A stretch of DNA of 38,537 bases, from assembly GCA_028276165.1 (NCBI GenBank), contig JAPYWV010000006.1, positions 1 to 38,537 on the forward strand, given 5' to 3'. The notes beneath the pieces are model-generated. The model was not told where the DNA came from. It did not search any database and worked only from the letters and a program-made list of their open reading frames with translations. Shown in pieces: positions 33,546 through 38,537 of this stretch; the first letter of the stretch is position 1; the number at the start of each line of letters is the position of its first letter. This DNA comes from Acidilobaceae archaeon (lineage in GTDB: Archaea; Thermoproteota; Thermoprotei_A; Sulfolobales; Acidilobaceae). The position numbers were made by a program, and so were the translations under genes.

Positions 33546-35285
33546 CTAGTTTTGTGGTTTCATTTCGCTACTCTTCTCCAATCGTGCTAGGAACCCCACT
33601 ATTCTCCTGTACATGTCTATCTTATTCTCCTCCTTTCTTATAGAGTGTCCTTCATCCTGGTATATTACCAGCTCGTAGGGCTTGCCTAGTTCCCTAAGCT
33701 TCTCCGTCATCTTTATGACCTCCTCTACAGGGCATCTTGGGTCGTTAGCACCATGTATGAATAGTATTGGTGCTTTCAGCTTCTCCACATGGAATATCGG
33801 TGATCTATCGTAGAACAGGTTGGGGTCCATCTTCTGCGTGTCATACACTTTCAGGTAGTCAGCCTCCTTCTCGTACTCAGTGTACCAGTTGTAGAAGCCT
33901 ACTATCGCCACCCCGCCATCCCAGAGCTCCGGGTACTTCACGAGGGCTAGTGCTGTTAGGTACCCTCCGTACGATGCTCCTAGAGCGTAAACCCTCCTAG
34001 CACCCATCCTCCTTGCCAGTTTAGCTGCCTCAACAACATCCCTTAGATCCCCGCCTCCCAAGTCTCTATCGTTTAGGTGTAGGAACGATCTCCCGTACCC
34101 AGTGCTACCCCTATAGTTTGGTAGTATGACCATGTAGCCTTGTAGTGCTAGAAGCTGGCTTACAGGGCTCCACCGGTCTAGTTCGTGTGCATCAGGCCCC
34201 CCGTGTATGTGTATAACCGTGCTACCATTCCAGTTGCTAGGCCTATAGACTATAGCCTCTATAAGCCTGCCATCGAAGCTCTCGTACTTGATAGCCTCTA
34301 CTCCAACAAGCTTCCCCTTAAGCTCTTCAGGAGTAGTATCAATCACAACCCTACCATTGACTACTAGAGCGCTTGGCTGTGTTGATGTCGTCTTAGTGTA
34401 CGCTAGGAGGCTCCCATCAACGGCTATGTCTGAGACACCTGAATCCAGGGTCTCCAGCTTACCATCCCTGAGCATCCTAAGCCAGTTCTTGCCGGAGGAG
34501 AACTCTATGAAGATTACCGAGCCCCCATAGTACTCCGGGGACTCCTTCTCGCTCGAGCTCCTGTAAACCCACCTCCACCTCCCACTATCAACGTCAATCT
34601 CTCCAATGTCAAACCACTCATCAACATTACTGTAGAAGAGAACCCTCCTAGACTCCCTATCAACACCTCCGATAAACGTCTCAGCCCCCTCAAAGTGTAG
34701 TAATAGCTTGTCAACACCGCTCTCCACATCAACAAGCCTAACCTCAGTGTTATACCAGCCCTTGACATAGACAAGCTCTCTCCTGCTAAGCCATTCAAAG
34801 AAGAAGACTGGTTCACTCCACCCAGTAACCTCCCTAATCAACCCCCACTCGTAGACGTGAAGTTGAGCGGGCTTCCCACTCCTATTAGATGTGAAGGCTA
34901 TCCTCTCACCATCAGGGCTAAACGTAGCGTACATGTGGTAATACTCCGGGTCTCTAGTTACATCCTCCTCCCTACCCGAGGCTAGATCTCTGACTATAAC
35001 CTGGAACCTCTCATCACCACCCCTATCCCTATGATATAGTAGCCTATCACACTTAGGGGATAGCTCTGGGTCCAAGCTACCCTCAGGGCTGTCAGTAACC
35101 CTTATTATAGAACCATCATCAACCCTGTAGAGGAAGACCTCCCACCTACCAGGCTCATTCCAGTTAAAGGCAACAAGCTTATCCTTCTCACACGCATTCA
35201 CGTTAGCAACAAATCTAACCCTACCAATAACCTCAGCTAGGTCCACGGATAACACCTGAGCTTTAATATCAGCGACCCTCGGCAT
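33546..35285 (-). CDS. S9-family prolyl oligopeptidase/acylaminoacyl peptidase
   Basis: A 579-residue serine peptidase. The N-terminal part is a beta-propeller with TolB-like repeats (DPELSPKCDRLLYHRD, ATFSPDGERIAFTSNR). The C-terminal alpha/beta hydrolase domain has the nucleophile GASYGGYL, the acid FIHGANDPRCPVEEV and the catalytic His DEGHSIRKEEN. It likely releases acylated or proline-containing peptides in the cytoplasm, as no signal peptide is seen. The TATA-like box lies only about 12 nt before ATG 35285, so an in-frame GTG at 35255 is an alternative start. Confidence 0.92.
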   Translation of the reverse strand: MPRVADIKAQVLSVDLAEVIGRVRFVANVNACEKDKLVAFNWNEPGRWEVFLYRVDDGSIIRVTDSPEGSLDPELSPKCDRLLYHRDRGGDERFQVIVRDLASGREEDVTRDPEYYHMYATFSPDGERIAFTSNRSGKPAQLHVYEWGLIREVTGWSEPVFFFEWLSRRELVYVKGWYNTEVRLVDVESGVDKLLLHFEGAETFIGGVDRESRRVLFYSNVDEWFDIGEIDVDSGRWRWVYRSSSEKESPEYYGGSVIFIEFSSGKNWLRMLRDGKLETLDSGVSDIAVDGSLLAYTKTTSTQPSALVVNGRVVIDTTPEELKGKLVGVEAIKYESFDGRLIEAIVYRPSNWNGSTVIHIHGGPDAHELDRWSPVSQLLALQGYMVILPNYRGSTGYGRSFLHLNDRDLGGGDLRDVVEAAKLARRMGARRVYALGASYGGYLTALALVKYPELWDGGVAIVGFYNWYTEYEKEADYLKVYDTQKMDPNLFYDRSPIFHVEKLKAPILFIHGANDPRCPVEEVIKMTEKLRELGKPYELVIYQDEGHSIRKEENKIDMYRRIVGFLARLEKSSEMKPQN

Positions 35286-35390
35286 ATAAGTTTTAATTCA
35301 AAACAAGCACACCGTCTTCACCTAAGTGTCCTGGAGCTCTCGCACAAAGCACACTTTAGGATAATTAACTTTAGCCCTTGAAGAGTAGTG

Positions 35391-35927
35391 ATGGTGCTGA
35401 GTTTGAGTGTGAGTGAGCTTGTATGCCTTAATCCTATTGGAGTTGTAGAGGAGGGTCTCGAAAGACCTAAGGAGCGTAAGGCTGGGAGGTCGAGATACGA
35501 TGTAATCTCTACGATCAGAGTCTTCGATGAGTTCGCCGACGGCCTCGAAGGACTTAACGAGTACTCCCATATAATAGTCGTATACTGGATGCACGAGGAG
35601 AAGGAGGTTAAGCTCAAGGTTAGACCTTGGGGTTTCGAGAAGTACCCGGAGGTCGGCATATTCGCTACCAGGTTTCCGCCTAGACCTAACCCCATAGGGG
35701 TTACAGTGGTTGAGCTTATCTCCTTGGAGAAGCCTAGGATTAAGGTTAGGGGGTTGGATGCCTGGACGGGGACCCCCGTTCTAGATCTTAAACCCTATGA
35801 TTACTACGATATAGTGAGGAACCCTAGGGTTCCAGGATGGTTTATGGAGAGATGGAGGGAGTTTAAGTCGAAGTGGGGTTATGACAGTTTAGTTCCATGG
35901 CTTGGGCCTTGTGTTGAGGGTGGTTGA
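35391..35927 (+). CDS. trmO: tRNA t6A37 N6-methyltransferase TrmO (TsaA/VirR family)
   Basis: Methylates threonylcarbamoyladenosine at tRNA position 37. LNPIGVVEEGLERPKERKAG, RVFDEFADGLEGLNEYSHI and FATRFPPRPNPIGVTVVEL are the TrmO signatures, followed by RGLDAWTGTPVLDLKPYD. 179 residues, as expected. I use ATG 35391; GTG 35388 directly before it is an alternative. The downstream SAM-adenosyltransferase begins at its stop. Confidence 0.9.
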   Translation: MVLSLSVSELVCLNPIGVVEEGLERPKERKAGRSRYDVISTIRVFDEFADGLEGLNEYSHIIVVYWMHEEKEVKLKVRPWGFEKYPEVGIFATRFPPRPNPIGVTVVELISLEKPRIKVRGLDAWTGTPVLDLKPYDYYDIVRNPRVPGWFMERWREFKSKWGYDSLVPWLGPCVEGG

Positions 35928-35931
35928 TTTG

Positions 35932-36759
35932 GTGAGGAGGTTTATTGGGCTTGTAACGGATTATGGTGAGGGGCATTATGCTGGTGTTCTCAGGGCTGTT
36001 ATTAAGGGTCTTGCCCCCGATGTTGAGGTTGTTGATTTGGAGCACAGTGTTCCAAGCTACAATGTCCTGGCTGGAGCCTACGTTATAGCTGTTACCTATA
36101 GGTGGCTTCCTAAGGGTTCCATAATTGTTGGTGTTGTAGATCCGGGCGTGGGGGGCCCTAGGAGGCCTATTGCTGTTGAGGCTGGGGACTACTTCTTCGT
36201 AGGACCTGATAACGGCCTCCTATACCCTGCTATAGAGTCTGAGGGTTTCAGGAGGGGTGTTGAGCTTAGATTTGATAAGGTGGCTAGACTGGTATCAGGG
36301 AGGTTCCCTGGGAAGCTTCACTCGTGGAGTCTAAGCTACACGTTCCACGGTAGAGATCTATTCGCTCCAGTAGCAGCCCTCCTGGACTCGGTAGACTTAG
36401 AGGATCTAGGTGAGCCTATAAGCGAGGGTGACCTGGTTAAGCTAAGCATACACAGTGTTGAGGGTGGAGACGGGGTCTACGATGTAAAGGTTATCTACAT
36501 AGACAAGTTCGGCAACGTTGTTCTAAGCTGTAAACCAGGTGACCTGAACCTAGGTGACGCTGTTGAGGTGGAGCTCCAGACAGAGAGGGGGCTCTTTAGA
36601 GCACAGATAGGTGTTACATTCTCAAGTGTCCCGCAGGGGGAGCTCGTGGTGTACGAGAACAGCTTCGGCTACGTAGAGGTAGCTGTCAACCAGGGTAATG
36701 CGGGGGAGCTCCTAGGTGTTAGGATAGGTGATAGGGTTAGGCTGAGGGTAAGATACTAG
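35932..36759 (+). CDS. S-adenosyl-L-methionine hydroxide adenosyltransferase (DUF62)
   Basis: Uses water (hydroxide) to split SAM into adenosine and methionine; related to fluorinase. FIGLVTDYGEGHYAGVLRAVI has the catalytic Asp; VGVVDPGVGGPRRPIA and FFVGPDNGLLYPA follow, then the C-terminal domain. GTG 35932, five nt after the trmO stop, gives 275 residues starting VRRFIGLVTDYG, matching the family N terminus. A TTG at 35902 would sit inside trmO. Confidence 0.9.
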   Translation: MRRFIGLVTDYGEGHYAGVLRAVIKGLAPDVEVVDLEHSVPSYNVLAGAYVIAVTYRWLPKGSIIVGVVDPGVGGPRRPIAVEAGDYFFVGPDNGLLYPAIESEGFRRGVELRFDKVARLVSGRFPGKLHSWSLSYTFHGRDLFAPVAALLDSVDLEDLGEPISEGDLVKLSIHSVEGGDGVYDVKVIYIDKFGNVVLSCKPGDLNLGDAVEVELQTERGLFRAQIGVTFSSVPQGELVVYENSFGYVEVAVNQGNAGELLGVRIGDRVRLRVRY

Positions 36760-37178
36760 GGTTCTCTAACAACAGGATATCCCTCGAACACTCTAGCGAA
36801 TCTATCGAAATCAGAACACCTGACAATGACATCTCCACCTTCTCTTATCAACGAGAGCCCCTCCAACGGGTTGCTTGGCGGGTCTACGGGGACACCCCTA
36901 GGCTTAATGGTGCCTGAGTACACGTACCTAAGCCTTCCACCCCTCCTGGTAAGCCTCCACCAATACCTCCCATAGTACTCGTAGACTCTCACCAAGCCGC
37001 CAACACGCTTATAAACCTTATGGACGGGCTTCAGGTAGTAGCCTGTACCCCTTATAACCCTATTGTACTCGTAGAAAACCCTCTTTAGGTCAGCTAGTAT
37101 AGGGTCTAGGGCTCTAGCACCCCCAACTACCCTTAAACGGCACTCCCACCCGTAGGGGGGCTCAATCGGCTCTTCCAT
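36756..37178 (-). CDS. Conserved hypothetical protein (140 aa)
   Basis: Not recognised. Arg- and Tyr-rich (GYYLKPVHKVYKRVGG, then RVYEYYGRYWWRLTRRGG), basic overall, with no membrane or secretion signal. The aromatic/basic character fits an RNA-binding role, but that is a guess. The stop overlaps the convergent SAM-adenosyltransferase stop by 4 bp. It begins at ATG 37178. Confidence 0.55.
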   Translation of the reverse strand: MEEPIEPPYGWECRLRVVGGARALDPILADLKRVFYEYNRVIRGTGYYLKPVHKVYKRVGGLVRVYEYYGRYWWRLTRRGGRLRYVYSGTIKPRGVPVDPPSNPLEGLSLIREGGDVIVRCSDFDRFARVFEGYPVVREP

Positions 37179-37245
37179 CTCACGGCCCTCTAGGAGCTCG
37201 TATCGTCGCAGGCCCTATCATAGCCCCTGGTTACTCTCTAGCAGG

Positions 37246-38022
37246 CTAAGGTTTAAACCTCTTCTCGAGGAACGCTCTCATTAACTCTTTAGAGCTCCCT
37301 GTTTGGGTTAGGAGTGCTAGTAGTCTTAGAGCTTCATCTACAGCAACCCTATACCTGACGTAGAGGATCTCCCTAAGGGCCCTTAACGCCTCCACTGTAG
37401 TCTTATCTGAGAGTTCCAGAGCCCTCCTAAAGGCAACATCCATTAGCTCCCCCTCTTCTACAACCTCATCTACCAACCCCATCTTCAGGGCTTCCTCTAC
37501 ACTAACCCTCTCACCGGTCAACGCAAGCCTCCTAGCTAACCTCAAGCCTAGCACGTCAACACCTAGGGTTAAGAGGATTGGTGGTATGAGGCCTAGCCTG
37601 GCCTCTGGGAATGAAATCCAGGATCCCCTAGATGCTATGACGTAGTCTACGAGTAGTAGTATTTCAGCACCCCCTCCCACAGCAAGACCGTTAACGGCTG
37701 CTACGATGGGCTTAGGGCATTTGATTATAGCTTCAAAAGCACTCTTGATGGTGTTGAAGAAGCTTAACGCCTCATCGACGTCTTTTAGGTTCAGCATAGC
37801 CCCAATGTCGTCGCCCGAGCTGAAGGCTCTACCACTCCCGGTTAGCACTAGGGCCTTTGCGTTACCGGAGCACTTCTCAACCAGGGTATCCCTTAGCATC
37901 ACCCATAGCTCCAGGTTTAGGGCATTAAGCTTCTCAGGTCTATTGAATCTCAGTACTACCAAACCATCACTCTCGGTAACCTCTAGGGGGTTTTTCGAGG
38001 TGCCCACCTCAGACTCCCCCAC
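37246..38022 (-). CDS. Enoyl-CoA hydratase/isomerase (crotonase) family
   Basis: 258 residues. The oxyanion-hole segments GRAFSSGDDIG and AAVNGLAVGGGAEILL are present, and both catalytic Glu positions are kept (GGGAE and ISFPEARLGLIPP), consistent with hydratase activity. In Thermoproteota such genes can act in fatty-acid degradation or in the crotonyl-CoA step of the 4-hydroxybutyrate cycle. It starts at GTG 38022 inside the KH gene end, overlapping it by 14 nt, so both are one transcript. Confidence 0.88.
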   Translation of the reverse strand: MGESEVGTSKNPLEVTESDGLVVLRFNRPEKLNALNLELWVMLRDTLVEKCSGNAKALVLTGSGRAFSSGDDIGAMLNLKDVDEALSFFNTIKSAFEAIIKCPKPIVAAVNGLAVGGGAEILLLVDYVIASRGSWISFPEARLGLIPPILLTLGVDVLGLRLARRLALTGERVSVEEALKMGLVDEVVEEGELMDVAFRRALELSDKTTVEALRALREILYVRYRVAVDEALRLLALLTQTGSSKELMRAFLEKRFKP

Positions 38023-38537
38023 TCCAGAATTTAAGCCTCTCCCTCCTCTTGATATCCCTCATTAGGGTTTCAAGGTGCCTGTAGACTGTACTATGCATCC
38101 TACCCTGTGCTAGCATCTCCACAGCCTCCTTAGCAGCCATAGCCCTCTCATACTCGCCTATGATGGCCACATGATACTCCCCAACAACAATGTACGTGCC
38201 TGTGAGCCCTTCAAGCGTTCTACGAGCCCTCCCACCCTCCCCTATGATCCTCCCCTTAACCCTCCTCAGGTGGTTCTCCTTATCGCCTAGGAGCTCCTTT
38301 AAGTCAACAACTATGAGTACGTAGTCTTCGTTCAGCAAGCTCATAGCCTTATCTGGTGTGAAGCCGTAGGCTATAGCCTTCACTATCTCGGCAGCCTTAA
38401 CAACGTTAACAGGGGGTGTGTTGTCAGCCTCAGGTTCTATGACGGCCATGGAGTTAACAGTGTCAATGTTTATGGAGACCCCGAGTCTCCTCGATATCTC
38501 CTTCTTAACCGAGCCCTCCTCCCCTATAACAGCTCCA
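38009..38537 (-). CDS. Pno1/Dim2-like KH-domain RNA-processing protein (5' partial)
   Basis: The archaeal Pno1/Krr1-like two-KH protein that assists small-subunit rRNA maturation. The frame is open to the window edge, with the upstream codons reading AVIGEEGSVKKEISRRLG (first KH GxxG). The second KH motif is KGRIIGEGGRARRTLEGLTG. ATG 38449 is internal. The Arg/Lys-rich tail HLETLMRDIKRRERLKFW is typical. It overlaps the crotonase start. Confidence 0.88.
   Translation of the reverse strand, partial: GAVIGEEGSVKKEISRRLGVSINIDTVNSMAVIEPEADNTPPVNVVKAAEIVKAIAYGFTPDKAMSLLNEDYVLIVVDLKELLGDKENHLRRVKGRIIGEGGRARRTLEGLTGTYIVVGEYHVAIIGEYERAMAAKEAVEMLAQGRMHSTVYRHLETLMRDIKRRERLKFWSGGV

Overview
The window looks like chromosome from a hyperthermophilic crenarchaeon (Thermoproteota). 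The evidence is Alba, an archaeal CCA-adding enzyme next to ThpR, a Sfm1-like SPOUT protein, a Pno1-like KH protein, a bifunctional phosphoglucose/phosphomannose isomerase, a Sulfolobus-type short class II fumarase, TATA boxes about 26 nt before leaderless or short-leader starts, frequent TTG/GTG starts, and GGTGAT-type Shine-Dalgarno sites where genes overlap. No tRNA, rRNA or CRISPR array was found. Genus cannot be fixed by eye.

Layout. 1-4.3 kb: a partial UbiD-family decarboxylase, a UbiA prenyltransferase, an RpiB-like protein and a polysaccharide flippase. 4.26-6.04 kb: the most unusual segment, a 1.8-kb element bounded by ~190-bp inverted copies of what looks like a structured RNA. Between them lie an AbrB-like small gene (too short for normal ORF calling) and an overlapping, divergent TnpB-like RuvC protein. 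One RNA copy lies just downstream of tnpB on the same strand, as an omega-RNA would. The other has its own promoter and points outward. 6.06-13.9 kb: ArsR regulator divergent from PGI/PMI, a Zn-ribbon protein, succinyl-CoA synthetase (sucCD), three small unknown or regulatory genes, fumarase, an Sfm1-like SPOUT protein and alba.

14.2-22.3 kb: an oxidation cluster. It has an amidohydrolase, a DUF429 protein with an apparent one-base frameshift at its start, a CCG-domain redox protein, a LutB-like LUD/ferredoxin protein, TenA, a C/D box sRNA candidate, a ferredoxin-only GlcF-like protein, a GlcD-type FAD dehydrogenase and an ion transporter. 22.5-28.5 kb: a DPSL-like ferritin, the four-gene porGDAB operon, a second UbiD-family gene and a decayed Rieske gene. 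28.8-38.5 kb: a DUF2299-like protein, a nucleotidyltransferase, the thpR-cca-COG2112 kinase operon, a structured intergenic region, an S9 peptidase, TrmO, a SAM hydroxide adenosyltransferase, a crotonase and a partial KH protein cut by the window end.

Together the genes suggest 2-oxoacid oxidation through ferredoxin, a TCA-type (or reverse/dicarboxylate) carbon route, and hydroxyacid oxidation through a split GlcD/GlcF/Lut-like relay. The Rieske gene has two in-frame stops, a lost His ligand and no second cluster box. This suggests a bc1-like complex at this locus was lost, so an anaerobic lifestyle is an inference, not a demonstrated fact.
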